From assembly GCF_017876755.1 (NCBI RefSeq), contig NZ_JAGIOO010000001.1, positions 372,001 to 436,000 of the forward strand: a stretch of 64,000 nt of DNA. The letters run 5' to 3'. Source of the stretch: Crossiella equi. Its GTDB lineage: Bacteria; Actinomycetota; Actinomycetes; Mycobacteriales; Pseudonocardiaceae. Position 1 is the stretch's first letter, and every line of letters starts with the position of its first letter. A model generated the notes under the pieces. The model was not told where the DNA came from and did not search any database. It worked only from the letters and a program-made list of their open reading frames with translations. The position numbers and the translations under genes are program-made. Positions 16,241 through 25,500 of the stretch are shown here, one piece after another.

Positions 16241-16246
16241 ATACTA
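16241..16246 (-). promoter_or_regulatory. -10 element for the eccB operon
   Basis: Read leftward, 16246-16241 is TAGTAT, a good -10 hexamer that would give a leader of about 30 nt carrying the GAGGGGG site of eccB. No good -35 is seen at 16-18 bp. It lies in the 120-bp divergent region shared with eccE. Confidence 0.35.
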
Positions 16247-16325
16247 TCGATCACCACTGTCAGATCTCGTGGTTCGTTGGCTGGAATCCTTGTGCAGCAA
16301 GGTATTCCCTGACAATCGGTGGTGC

Positions 16326-17435
16326 ATGCGGATGAGCGTTCCCTCGACTGCCCGGCGGCCCGGGCTGGTGCCGACGGGCGCGGGCACAATTGCCGTCGTC
16401 GAGGTCGCGCTGCTGTGCGTCATCGCCACGGCCGTCCCCTTTGGACCGCTCTCGATCACCGCGATCGCGCTGGCCGTGCTCGTCCTGGCGGCCGTCCTGG
16501 TGCGCGTGCGCGGCCTGCCGCCGTACCGCTGGCTGCTGCTCTACCTGCGCTATCTCCGCCGTCGCCCGGTCTTCGCGGCCCGCGAGGCGGCCACCCCGCT
16601 GCGCGCCCTGCTGCCGGGCCTGTCCGTGCACACCCAGGTCGACCGCGCGGGCAACCGCGTGGGGGTGGCGAGCTGGGACCGGGACGGCTCGTTCTGCACG
16701 ATGGTGCGAATCGCCCCGGCGGCACACCCTACGCCGAATGCGCTGATCGACCTGCTCCACGAGGTCTACTCCCGTTCCGACATCCGGCTCAGCAGCGCCC
16801 AGCTGGTGGTCTGGGCGGTCCCGGGCCTGCCCGCGAGCACGGGCGCGGCCACCCCGATCCGCGTCCACTGGCTCTCCCTCCGCTACCGCACGGCCGAAGC
16901 CCCGGCCGCGGCCCTGGCCAGAGGCGGCGGCCAGGAAGGCGGTCAGAAGGCGGTGGCGAGCGCGGCCCAACGCCTGGTGAGCCGCCTGAACGAAGCGGGC
17001 TACCCGGCCTCCGCCCTGGACACCCTGGAAATGCACCAGGAGCTCCTCGTCGCGGTCGGCGCGGACCCGGAGGTCGTGAGCGGCCCGGTGGCCCACGACG
17101 GCACCGCCCGCCACCGCGTCACCGAAACCTGGCGCGACGTCTCCGTGGGCCGCCTCCGCCAGGCCTGCTTCGTCCCCCGGGACCCGGCCACCGCCCTGTC
17201 CCTGCTCGGCCGCTGCGCCCCGGAGGCGATGTTCACCTGCACCTCGTACACGCTCTCCCGCACCCCGCGCGGCGAGATCACCGGCCAGGCGCGCGTCCGG
17301 GTCGGGGTAGCGGCGGGCGGGCTGTGGCTGAGCCCGCAGCGCGCGTCGCAGAGCCTCGGGGTCGCCGTGGTGCCGGTGGACGGTCGCCAGGACGAACACA
17401 CGGTCGCCACGCTGCCCCTGGCGCTGACGCCGTAG
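16326..17435 (+). CDS. eccE: Type VII secretion protein EccE
   Basis: 369 aa. Two N-terminal transmembrane helices (about 22-58, VVEVALLCVIATAVPFG and the following LAVLVLAAVLVRV) precede a cytoplasmic or peripheral domain, matching the EccE plan. EccE sits at the periphery of the ESX membrane complex. It is divergent from eccB, which supports the call. Start candidates are ATG 16326 and ATG 16332, neither with a strong binding site; 16326 is given. The C-terminal half contains LRQACFVPRDPATALSLLGR, consistent with the family. Confidence 0.85.
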   Translation: MRMSVPSTARRPGLVPTGAGTIAVVEVALLCVIATAVPFGPLSITAIALAVLVLAAVLVRVRGLPPYRWLLLYLRYLRRRPVFAAREAATPLRALLPGLSVHTQVDRAGNRVGVASWDRDGSFCTMVRIAPAAHPTPNALIDLLHEVYSRSDIRLSSAQLVVWAVPGLPASTGAATPIRVHWLSLRYRTAEAPAAALARGGGQEGGQKAVASAAQRLVSRLNEAGYPASALDTLEMHQELLVAVGADPEVVSGPVAHDGTARHRVTETWRDVSVGRLRQACFVPRDPATALSLLGRCAPEAMFTCTSYTLSRTPRGEITGQARVRVGVAAGGLWLSPQRASQSLGVAVVPVDGRQDEHTVATLPLALTP

Positions 17436-17454
17436 CACACCCGTCGGCGCACCC

Positions 17455-17495
17455 GAAAGTGCGAGGTCAGAACCTCCCTGTGCCACCGTGGCAAA
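17455..17495 (+). promoter_or_regulatory. Shared regulatory site (copy 1) before small paralogue
   Basis: GAAAGTG (17455-17461), 17 nt, then the inverted repeat TGTGCCA-CCG-TGGCAAA (17479-17495), which matches the perfect copy 2 at 19813-19829 except for one base. A -10-like CACGCT (17499-17504) follows 6 nt before the ATG, so the repeat would lie in the promoter spacer. Confidence 0.5.
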
Positions 17496-17510
17496 GCCCA
17501 CGCTGGCGCC

Positions 17511-17816
17511 ATGACCACCGACAGCCTGCTGTCCTGCATGCACGCCTGGACCTGGACCGTGCAGCACGCCCCGAGCCACTCGCCGCCCGCGATCCCGTGG
17601 CGGGTGGAGGCGTGGCCGAAGATCTACGGGGTGTCGATCTCGCTCACGCTCCACCGGCGCGGGCAGCCCTGGCGCGAGGTGCGGCAGGTGGTGCTCGCGC
17701 AGCTCATCGGGTCCCGGGACTGCGCTGAGGTGGGGCGGGCGCTCAACCGCGTCGTGGCGGGGCTGTTCCGGTTGGGCGGGGCGCCCGTGCCGGAGCACTA
17801 CGCTGCCGGGTACTGA
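17511..17816 (+). CDS. Small conserved protein, paralogue A, function unknown
   Basis: A 101-aa protein not recognised as a named family. It is about half identical to the product at 19846-20199; both share MTTD-LLSCMH-WTWTVQHAP at the N-terminus and RALNRVVAG-FRLGG-PVPEHY at the end. There are two Trp-rich strands, a conserved PWREVR block and a single cysteine in each half, with no signal peptide or membrane helix. Each copy is preceded by the same bipartite DNA site, so the two are probably co-regulated. It lies just after eccE, but nothing shows an ESX link. No Shine-Dalgarno is visible, which fits leaderless expression. Confidence 0.7.
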   Translation: MTTDSLLSCMHAWTWTVQHAPSHSPPAIPWRVEAWPKIYGVSISLTLHRRGQPWREVRQVVLAQLIGSRDCAEVGRALNRVVAGLFRLGGAPVPEHYAAGY

Positions 17817-17822
17817 GCCGAC

Positions 17823-17853
17823 CCGCTCGCCGTCGCGCCGCGGCGGCGAGCGG
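17823..17853 (+). terminator. Intrinsic terminator between convergent genes
   Basis: A perfect 10-bp stem CCGCTCGCCG / CGGCGAGCGG (17823-17832 with 17844-17853) and an 11-nt loop are followed by TTGTTCG. It lies between the ends of paralogue A and the convergent TetR gene and could serve both strands. Confidence 0.65.
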
Positions 17854-17861
17854 TTGTTCGC

Positions 17862-18473
17862 TCAGGCCCGACCGTCCTCCGCTTTCCCGGCCTTGGCCTC
17901 CCGGGCGGCGCGCACCGCCATGATGTTGTCCACCAGGCGGGTCGCGTCCGTGGCCGGGTCCATCGGGGCGGCCATGAGGGCACGGAAGTAGGCCGGGGCG
18001 AGCAGCAGGTCCAGGACGTCCTGGGCCGTGAGCCCGGTGACGCCGCTCGCGGTCAGCGTCGCCTGGATCTCGTTGGCCCGCGGTGCCATGAACTCCGCGA
18101 TCACCCCCAGCCCTTGGGGGTCGTTGGCCGCGGCGCGGGTCAGGGCCCGCACGAAGGCCAGGTTGCTGTGGGTACGGAGGTCGGTCAGCAGGTTGGTGGC
18201 CCAGGTCAGCAGGTCCTCGTGCAGCTCGCCCGTGGCCGGGACCGGGGAGCGGGTGGTCATGTCGGCCACGATCGTGTCGATGATCAGGCCCTCCGCGCTG
18301 CGCCAGCGACGGTAGATCGTCGCCGCGTGCACACCCGCGCGGGCCGCCACCGCCGCGACCTCGACCGTGCCGTCCGCCGACTCCGCCAACAGTTCCCGCG
18401 TCGCCGCGTGCACCGCCGCGCGGGTGCGCGCCGTGCGGCCGCCGGGGCGGGTGGTGCCCGTCGCCTGGGTCAT
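17862..18473 (-). CDS. TetR-family repressor
   Basis: 203 aa. The N-terminal HTH (about 20-65) includes VEVAAVAARAGVHAATIYRR followed by WRSAEGLI, the classic TetR recognition-helix region. The C-terminal ligand domain (about 80-190) ends in a charged tail. It is divergent from the FAD monooxygenase gene with a 105-bp gap holding an inverted repeat (see 18496-18535), so it probably represses both itself and the monooxygenase. ATG at 18473 is the only good start. Confidence 0.9.
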   Translation of the reverse strand: MTQATGTTRPGGRTARTRAAVHAATRELLAESADGTVEVAAVAARAGVHAATIYRRWRSAEGLIIDTIVADMTTRSPVPATGELHEDLLTWATNLLTDLRTHSNLAFVRALTRAAANDPQGLGVIAEFMAPRANEIQATLTASGVTGLTAQDVLDLLLAPAYFRALMAAPMDPATDATRLVDNIMAVRAAREAKAGKAEDGRA

Positions 18474-18495
18474 GACGACATCTTAGCGCGACTAG

Positions 18496-18535
18496 GTTGC
18501 ATTAGTGCGCCAGTCCACCCTAGCTTTAATGCGAC
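18496..18535. promoter_or_regulatory. Putative TetR operator and promoter
   Basis: GTTGCATTA (18496-18504) and TAATGCGAC (18527-18535) form an inverted repeat with 8 of 9 matches. Between and over them a rightward promoter can be read: TTGCAT (18498-18503), a 17-bp spacer, TAGCTT (18521-18526). Binding here would block the monooxygenase promoter. Confidence 0.5.
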
Positions 18536-18578
18536 GGATTCGCATCAGGGGTTCGCCCCGGCAGCTGGGAGATGTGAC

Positions 18579-19772
18579 ATGGCGCGTGTGCTCATCGTTG
18601 GCGCGGGCATCGCGGGGGACGCCCTCGCGCTCATGCTGGAACGGGACGGCTGGCAGGTGACCGTCGCCGAGATCGCGCCCGGCCTGCGCAGCGGCGGCCA
18701 GGCCGTCGACCTGCGCGGGGACTGCCGCGAGGTGCTCGCCGAGCTCGGTCTGCTGGACCAGGCCCTGGCCTGCCTGCTCCGCCAGGACGGCGCGGCCTGG
18801 GTCGACAGTCGTGGACGGCGTCTGGCCGAGATGCCGGTGACCGCGTTCGGCGGCGCCGGGTACGTCTCCGACGAGGAGCTGCTGCGCGCCGATCTGGCCC
18901 GCCTCCTGCACGACGCGGCGGGCCCGGCGGTCACCCACCGCTTCGGCGACACGGTGGAGTCCCTGGTGGACCGAGACAACACGGTGCTGGCGCGGTTCCG
19001 GGCGGGCGACGAGCAGGAGTTCGACCTGGTCGTCGGTGCCGACGGGGCACATTCCCGGGTCCGCGCGCTCCGCTTCGGCCCGGAGGCGGAGCACCGCCGC
19101 CCGACCGGCCTCGCCCAGGCCTGGTTCACCCTGCCCGAAACCCCGGACACCCCGCCCGTCGACCACTGGTTCCTCACCCACAACGCCCCGGGTCGCCTCG
19201 CGGTCGCCGCCCGCCCGGGCCACCCGGGCACCCAGGAGATCGGCCTGATGTTCCCGGCCACCTCCCTGCCCCCGCGCCACGACCGCGAAGCCCAGTTCGC
19301 CCTCCTGGACCGCGTCTTCGCCACCACGGGCTGGCGCACCCGGGAGTTCCTGGCCGCCGCCCGCGAGGCCGACGACTTCGCCTTGGACACCTTCGACCAG
19401 ATCCACCTGCCGGCCTGGCACACCGGCCGCGTGGTCCTCCTGGGCGACAGCGCCTGGTGCGCGAGCCCCCTGAGCGGCCTGGGCACGGCCCTGGCCCTGC
19501 GCGGCGCCGCGGCACTCGCCACCGCGTTGCGCCACCACGACATCCCCGAAGCCCTGCCCGCCTTCGAGACGGCGATGCGCCCCCGCGTCACGGCCGCCCA
19601 GAAGATGTTCCCGGGCCGAGTGGCAATGGCCGCCCCGAAAACCGCCCTGGGCATCCGCTTCACGACCTGGGTGCTGCGCGCCGTGCAGTCCCGCCCCCTG
19701 AGCCCGGTCCTCGCCTGGCTGGCCAAGGACGCGGCCGAGGCACAGGGCGGGAAGGCACCGGCGAGGGTCTGA
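18579..19772 (+). CDS. FAD-dependent aromatic-type monooxygenase
   Basis: 397-aa PHBH/TetX-type flavoprotein. It has the dinucleotide motif VLIVGAGIAGDALAL (4-18), the DG motif VVGADGAHSRVR (about 150) and the GD motif VVLLGDSAWCASPLSGLG (about 286-303), in the expected order. It would hydroxylate or inactivate an aromatic or polycyclic compound using NAD(P)H and oxygen. It is divergent from a TetR regulator, the usual layout for xenobiotic- or antibiotic-induced oxygenases. ATG at 18579 has a GGGAG site 6-8 nt upstream. Substrate unknown. Confidence 0.9.
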   Translation: MARVLIVGAGIAGDALALMLERDGWQVTVAEIAPGLRSGGQAVDLRGDCREVLAELGLLDQALACLLRQDGAAWVDSRGRRLAEMPVTAFGGAGYVSDEELLRADLARLLHDAAGPAVTHRFGDTVESLVDRDNTVLARFRAGDEQEFDLVVGADGAHSRVRALRFGPEAEHRRPTGLAQAWFTLPETPDTPPVDHWFLTHNAPGRLAVAARPGHPGTQEIGLMFPATSLPPRHDREAQFALLDRVFATTGWRTREFLAAAREADDFALDTFDQIHLPAWHTGRVVLLGDSAWCASPLSGLGTALALRGAAALATALRHHDIPEALPAFETAMRPRVTAAQKMFPGRVAMAAPKTALGIRFTTWVLRAVQSRPLSPVLAWLAKDAAEAQGGKAPARV

Positions 19773-19789
19773 GCCGGGCCAAACCGCCT

Positions 19790-19829
19790 GAAAGTGTTAC
19801 CCCACAAAGGCCTGTGCCACCGTGGCACA
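19790..19829 (+). promoter_or_regulatory. Shared regulatory site (copy 2) before small paralogue
   Basis: GAAAGTG (19790-19796), 16 nt, then the perfect inverted repeat TGTGCCA-CCG-TGGCACA (19813-19829). CAGGCT (19833-19838) would be the -10, 7 nt before the GTG at 19846. Arrangement and spacing match copy 1 at 17455-17495. Confidence 0.55.
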
Positions 19830-19845
19830 GCGCAGGCTGACCTGC

Positions 19846-20199
19846 GTGACCACCGACCGACTGCTCTCCTGCATGCACTCCTGGACCTGGACCGTCCAGC
19901 ACGCGCCGCTCGTTCCCCAGCCCGGGCCGTCCTGGCGGCTCCAGGTGTGGCCCCGGGAGTTCGGGGTGTCGATCGTGCTGACCCTGTACACGGATTCGGT
20001 GCCCTGGCGGGAGGTGCGGCCCGTGTTCGTGGCCGACCTGATCGGGGCCCGGGACTGCGGGGACGTCGGGCGGGCGCTCAACCGCGTGGTGGCCGGGATG
20101 TTCCGCCTGGGCGGGCGGCCCGTACCCGAGCACTACGAGTCGGCGGAGCGGCGGGGCGGAGCCACCCGACCCTCCACCCGGGACGGTGGTCAGCCGTGA
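19846..20199 (+). CDS. Small conserved protein, paralogue B, function unknown
   Basis: A 117-aa paralogue of the protein at 17511-17816, with the same N-terminus (MTTDRLLSCMHSWTWTVQHA) and the same RALNRVVAGMFRLGG core near residue 80. The C-terminus is extended by about 16 polar residues. GTG 19846 was chosen because it aligns with the start of paralogue A and keeps the conserved distance to the inverted repeat. The end overlaps the convergent recD2 gene by 10 bp. The copies are separated by the TetR and monooxygenase genes, so this is a dispersed duplication, not a direct tandem. Function is not known. Confidence 0.7.
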   Translation: MTTDRLLSCMHSWTWTVQHAPLVPQPGPSWRLQVWPREFGVSIVLTLYTDSVPWREVRPVFVADLIGARDCGDVGRALNRVVAGMFRLGGRPVPEHYESAERRGGATRPSTRDGGQP

Positions 20200-22427
20200 G
20201 CCGCGTCCCCGCCCCCGGCCAGGCGCCACGCCAGGGCCGTGTGGCGGCGGCCCGCGCCCACCGTGCGGACCGCCTGGCCGATCGCACGGCGCGAGCCCAC
20301 CAGCACCACCGTGCGTTTGGCCCTCGTCACCGCCGTGTACAGCAGGTTGCGCTGGAGCATCAGCCACGAGCTCGTGGTCAGCGGGATCACCACCACCGGG
20401 TACTCGCTGCCCTGCGAGCGGTGGATGGTCACCGCGTAGGCGTGGGTGAGCTCGTCGAGCTCGGTGAACTCGTAGTCCACGTCCTCGTCCTCGTCGGTGC
20501 GCACCGTCAGCTTCTGCTCGTCGTTGTCCAGCGCCACCACCACGCCCATGGTGCCGTTGAACACGCCGTTCGCGCCCTTGTCGTAGTTGTTGCGGATCTG
20601 GGTGACCTTGTCGCCCACCCGGAAGATCCGGCCGCCGAACCGGCGTTCCGGCACGTCCGGGCGGGACGGGGTCAGGGCCTCCTGGAGCACCTGGTTCAGC
20701 GCGCCCGCGCCCGCCGGACCCCGGTGCATCGGGGCCAGGACCTGCACGTCCCGGCGCGGGTTCACCCCGAACTTGCGCGGGAGGCGGTTGGCCACCACGT
20801 CGACCGTCATGGCCGCCGCCTCCTCCGACTCCTCCACCGGGAACAGGAAGAAGTCGTCCAGGCCGTCCGTGAGGGGCGGCTCGCCCGCGTTGATGCGGTG
20901 CGCGTTCGTCACCACGCCCGACTGCTGGGCCTGGCGGAAGACCTGGGTCAGGCGGACGCGCGGGATCGGGCCGTGTTCGGCCAGCAGGTCGCGCAGCACC
21001 TCGCCCGCACCCACGCTCGGCAGCTGGTCCACATCGCCCACCAGCAGCAGGTGCGCGCCCGGGGCCACCGCCTTGACCAGCTTGTTCGCCAGCAGCAGGT
21101 CCAGCATCGAGGCCTCGTCGACCACCACCAGGTCCGCGTCCAGCGGGCGGTCGCGGTCGTAGGCCGCGTCGCCGCCCGGCTTCAGCTCCAGCAGGCGGTG
21201 CACCGTGGCCGCCGGGTGGCCGGTCAGCTCGGTCAGGCGCTTGGCCGCGCGACCCGTTGGTGCCGCCAGCACCACCTTGGCGTTCTTGGCCTTCGCCAGC
21301 GTCACGATCGAGCGCACGGTGAAGCTCTTGCCACAGCCCGGACCGCCGGTCAGCACCGCGACCTTCTCGGTCAGCGCCAGCCGCACCGCCGCCTCCTGCG
21401 CCTGCGCCAGGTCCATCGTGTTCACCCGGCGCAGCCAGGCCAGGGCCTTCGTCCAGTCCACCGAGGCGAAGTCCGGCAGCCGGTTGGCCGGGGTGCGCAG
21501 CAGCCGCAGCAGCGAGCCCGCCAGGGACAGCTCCGCCCGGTGGAACGGCACCAGGTAGATCGCGCCCACCGGGGTCGTGCCGTCCTCCCCCGGCACCGCC
21601 TCGCGGACCACGCCCTCCTCGGCCACCAGCTCGGCCAGGCAGTCGATCACCAGCCCGGTGTCCACCTGGAGGATCTTGATCGCGTCCCGGATCAGCTCCT
21701 CCTCCGGCAGGAAGCAGTTCCCGTTGCCGGTCGCCTCGGACAGGGTGAACTGCAAGCCCGCCTTCACCCGCTGCGGGCTGTCGTGCGGAATGCCCACGGC
21801 CTTGGCGATCGTGTCGGCGGTGCGGAAGCCGATGCCCCACACGTCGCCCGCCAGCCGGTACGGCTCGGTGCGCACCACGTCGATCGACTTGTCCAGGTAC
21901 TGCTTGTAGATGCGCACGGCCAGCGAGGTCGACACACCCACGCCCTGCAGGAAGACCATCACCTCCTTGATGGCCTTCTGCTCCTCCCACGCGGCCGCGA
22001 TCAGCTTGGTGCGCTTGGGCCCCAGCTTCGGCACCTCGATCAACCGCTCCGGGGTCTGCTCGATGACGTCCAGCGCGTCCACGCCGAAGTGGGTGACGAT
22101 GCGGTCGGCCAGCACCGGCCCGATGCCCTTGATCAGCCCGGAGCCCAGGTACCGGCGGATGCCCTGGATCGTCGCGGGCAGCACGGTCGTGTAGTCCTCG
22201 ACGTGGAACTGCTTGCCGTACTGCGGGTGCGAGCCCCAGCGGCCGCGCATCCGCAGCGACTCCCCCGGCTGCGCGCCCAGCAGCGCACCCACCACGGTCA
22301 CCAGGTCACCGCCGCCCCTGCCGGTGTCCACCCGGGCCACCGTGTAGCCGGTTTCCTCGTTGGCGAAGGTGATCCGCTCCAGCACCGCCTCCAGCTCCGC
22401 GAGCCGGAACGGTTCGCCCGTGGCCAT
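20190..22427 (-). CDS. recD2: RecD2-type 5'-3' DNA helicase
   Basis: 745 aa, the size of RecD2/RecD-like helicases that act without RecBC. An N-terminal OB-like region is followed by a helix-hairpin-helix segment (YLGSGLIKGIGPVLADRIV, about 91-109) and the superfamily 1 core: P-loop TGGPGCGKSFTVRS (about 358), VVVDEASM, GDVDQLPSVGAG, QVFRQ and the late THAYAVTIHRSQGSEYP and LLYTAVTRAK motifs. It unwinds DNA during repair. ATG 22427 is preceded by GAGGGGG at 6 nt. It is divergent from the SARP-type gene. Confidence 0.92.
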   Translation of the reverse strand: MATGEPFRLAELEAVLERITFANEETGYTVARVDTGRGGGDLVTVVGALLGAQPGESLRMRGRWGSHPQYGKQFHVEDYTTVLPATIQGIRRYLGSGLIKGIGPVLADRIVTHFGVDALDVIEQTPERLIEVPKLGPKRTKLIAAAWEEQKAIKEVMVFLQGVGVSTSLAVRIYKQYLDKSIDVVRTEPYRLAGDVWGIGFRTADTIAKAVGIPHDSPQRVKAGLQFTLSEATGNGNCFLPEEELIRDAIKILQVDTGLVIDCLAELVAEEGVVREAVPGEDGTTPVGAIYLVPFHRAELSLAGSLLRLLRTPANRLPDFASVDWTKALAWLRRVNTMDLAQAQEAAVRLALTEKVAVLTGGPGCGKSFTVRSIVTLAKAKNAKVVLAAPTGRAAKRLTELTGHPAATVHRLLELKPGGDAAYDRDRPLDADLVVVDEASMLDLLLANKLVKAVAPGAHLLLVGDVDQLPSVGAGEVLRDLLAEHGPIPRVRLTQVFRQAQQSGVVTNAHRINAGEPPLTDGLDDFFLFPVEESEEAAAMTVDVVANRLPRKFGVNPRRDVQVLAPMHRGPAGAGALNQVLQEALTPSRPDVPERRFGGRIFRVGDKVTQIRNNYDKGANGVFNGTMGVVVALDNDEQKLTVRTDEDEDVDYEFTELDELTHAYAVTIHRSQGSEYPVVVIPLTTSSWLMLQRNLLYTAVTRAKRTVVLVGSRRAIGQAVRTVGAGRRHTALAWRLAGGGDAAHG

Positions 22428-22523
22428 GCGTGCCCCCTCGCCAAGATCTGTGTCAAGGAACACCTATCACAAGGGCCCGTCTGTCCCTCGCGGGCGGGAC
22501 ACCGCACGCGGCAGAGTTGCGAG

Positions 22524-25500
22524 GTGGCTGGTGCGAGGTGGGTGACGGCGCTGCGGGCGGCCCGGCTGCGCCGCGGGCTCACCCAGGAGGAGCTGGCCGC
22601 GCGCGCCGGGCTCAGCGTGCGCACCGTGCGCGGGGTCGAGCACGGTGCCGTCCGCGCGCCCCGTGGCGATACCCTGCGCCGACTGGCCGAGGCGGTGGGG
22701 TTGCCCGAGGAGGGCGAGCTGGACGGGGACGAGCTGCACCTGGGGGTGCTCGGGCCCCTCGTGCTGCGCCGCGGCGAGGCGGCCGCCACCTCGGCCGCGA
22801 CCATGCCCCGGCTGCTGCTCGGCCTGCTCGCCCTGCGGGCCGGACGGCTGGTCAGCCAGGCCGAGATCGCGCACGCGCTGTGGGGCGCGCGCCCGCCGGA
22901 GTCGCGGCAGAGCCTGGTGCACACCTACCTGAGCCGCCTGCGCAAGGAACTGCCCGCCGCGCACCGGGACTGCCTGGTCACCGTCCAGGGCGGCTACCTG
23001 CTGCAACCGGGCCCCGGGCAGCTCGACCTGCTCGAGTTCACCGACGGCCGGGCGCGCGCCGAGGCGTTGCTGGACAGCGATCCGGAGGCCGCGCTCGAGG
23101 AGTTCGAGCGGGCGCTGGGCTGGTGGCGCGGCCCGGTGCTGGCCGACCTGCCGGACCGGCTGCGCGAGCACCCGGAGGCGGTGGCGCTCAACCAGGCCCG
23201 GGTGGCCACCTCGCTGCGGCACGGCACCCTGGCGGTGCGGCTGGGCAGGCACGACCTCGCGGTGCGCGTGCTGCGCCCCCTGTCCGTCGCCCACCCGCTG
23301 CACGAGGACGTGCACGCCACCCTGCTGCTCGCCCTGGCCGGGGCAGGACGGCAGGCCGCCGCGCTGGAGGTCTTCGCCGGGATCCGCGACCGCCTGGCCG
23401 AGGAGCTCGGGGTCGAACCCGGCCCGGCGCTGCGGGACGCGCACATGCGGGTGCTGCGCGGGGACGTGCCCGCCGCGCACCGCGAGCTGGTACTGCCCGA
23501 CGGCCCCCGGCCCGCGCAGCTGCCCCCGGCCATCGGCGGTTTCACCGGCCGTGCCGAGGAGCTCGCCGCCCTGGCCGAGCAGCCCGGTTCGGTGCTGGTC
23601 ACCGGTCCGGCCGGGGTGGGCAAAACCGCGCTGGCCGTGCACTTCGCCCACCGGATCGCACCCGGCTACCCGGACGGCCAGCTCTACCTCGACCTGCGCC
23701 ACCTCTCCCCCGCCCAGGCCCTGGACCGGCTGCTGCGCGGGCTGGGCGTGCCCGCCACCCGGGTACCGGTGGAGCTGGGCGAGGCTTCGGCGCTGTACCG
23801 GCAGCTGCTGGCCGGGCGGCGGGTGCTGGTGCTGCTGGACAACGCCCTGCACCAGGAGCAGCTCACCCCGCTGCTGCCCGTGGGCACCGGCAGCCGGGTG
23901 CTGGTCACCGCGCGCACCAGCCTGGACGGCCTGCCCTCGGTGGTGCTGGACGTGCTCGACGACTCCACCGCCACCGCATTGCTGTCGGTCACCGTCGGCG
24001 CCGACCGGGTCGAGGCCGAGCCCGAGGCCGCCGCGCGGCTGGCCGAGCTGTGCGCCGGCCTGCCGCTGGCGCTGCGGGTCACCGCCGCGCACCTGGCCGC
24101 GCACCCGTCCTGGCCGCTCGCGCAGGTCGTCGACGAGCTGCGGCAGGGCGACCGGCTGTCCGCGCTGGAGCTGTCCGAGGACGGCCTGGGCGGGGTGCGC
24201 TCGGCCTTCGACTCCGCCTACCACGACCAGGACCCGGCCACCCGGGCCGCGTTCCGGCTGCTCGGGGTCGCGCCGCTGGCCGAGGTCACCGCGCCCGCGC
24301 TGGCCGCGCTGGCGGGCTGCGACCCGGCCGAGGCGAAGGCGGTGCTGCACCGGCTCAGCCGCGCGCACCTGGTGCGGCCCAGCGCTCCTGGACAGCACAG
24401 CGCGCCGGGGCGGTTCACCATGCACGACCTGCTGCGCGACTACGCGGCCGAGCGCGCCGCGGCGGAACTGCCCGAGCCGGTCCGGGCACGGGCGCGGGCC
24501 GGTCTGCACGACTGGTACGTGCGCACCGCCCACGCCGCCACACACGTGCTGTACGGGCAGATCCGCGCGCTGCCCCTGGAAGCCCCGCCCGAGCGGCTCT
24601 TCGGCGACCACCGCGTGGCGGCGGACTGGCTGGACGCGGAGATCGGCAACCTGCTGCTGATCCTGCGCGATGCCGCCGAGGTCGGGCCGAGGGCCACCAG
24701 CTGGCGGCTGCTGTCCGTGCTGCGCAACTACTTCCAGCTCCGCCCCGGCCCCTACGACTTCCCGGCCGCGACCATCGCGCTCGCCGCGGCCGAGACCGAG
24801 GGCGACCTGGTCGGGCAGACGGTGGCGCAGCTGGTGCTCGCCGACGCCTTCGCCCGGCGCGGCGACCTGGCCGAGTCCGACCGGCGCTACCGCCTGGCCC
24901 TGGACCGGCACACCGAGTCCGGCTTGCGTGTGGGCGCCGCGGCCATCCACACCGACATCAGCTCGATCACCGTGCGCCGGGACACCGTCACCTCGATCCG
25001 GGCCAGCGAGGAACGCATCCTGGACCAGCACCTGGCCGAGCGGCACGACCAGCTGGCCACGCTCACCACGCGGCACAAGCTGGTCTTCGCCTGCCTCAAC
25101 GCCGGGGACACCGAGGCGGCGCGGGAACACCACCGGGCGGCGCGCACGCTGGCCGCGGTCGCCCCGCGCAACTCGTGGGTGCTGTTCATGCTGGGTGCCC
25201 AGCACCGGGCCTTCGGTGACAGCCGCCGCGCGGCCACCACGTTGACCCGTGCGCTGGAGATCGCCCGGGAGCTGCGGGCGCACTGGACCGAGCGGCAGGT
25301 GTGCACGGCGCTGGCCGAGCTCCGGGCGGACACCGGCGAACTGGCCGAGGCGACCGAGCTGGCCCGGCTGGCTCTGGAGCTGGCACGCAGGCACAACGAC
25401 ATCTCCGCCGAGTGCGCCTCACTGCTGGTGCTGGGCCGCGTGCACACCAAGCTCGGCCAGGGCGAGGAGGCGGTGCACTGCCTGCGCTGGGCGCGCTACC

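Noticed and set aside
19794-22523. A rightward open frame that continues upstream of the XRE-SARP gene for 2.7 kb.
   Set aside because: It is antisense to recD2 and without domain content; the protein begins near 22524, where the HTH starts.
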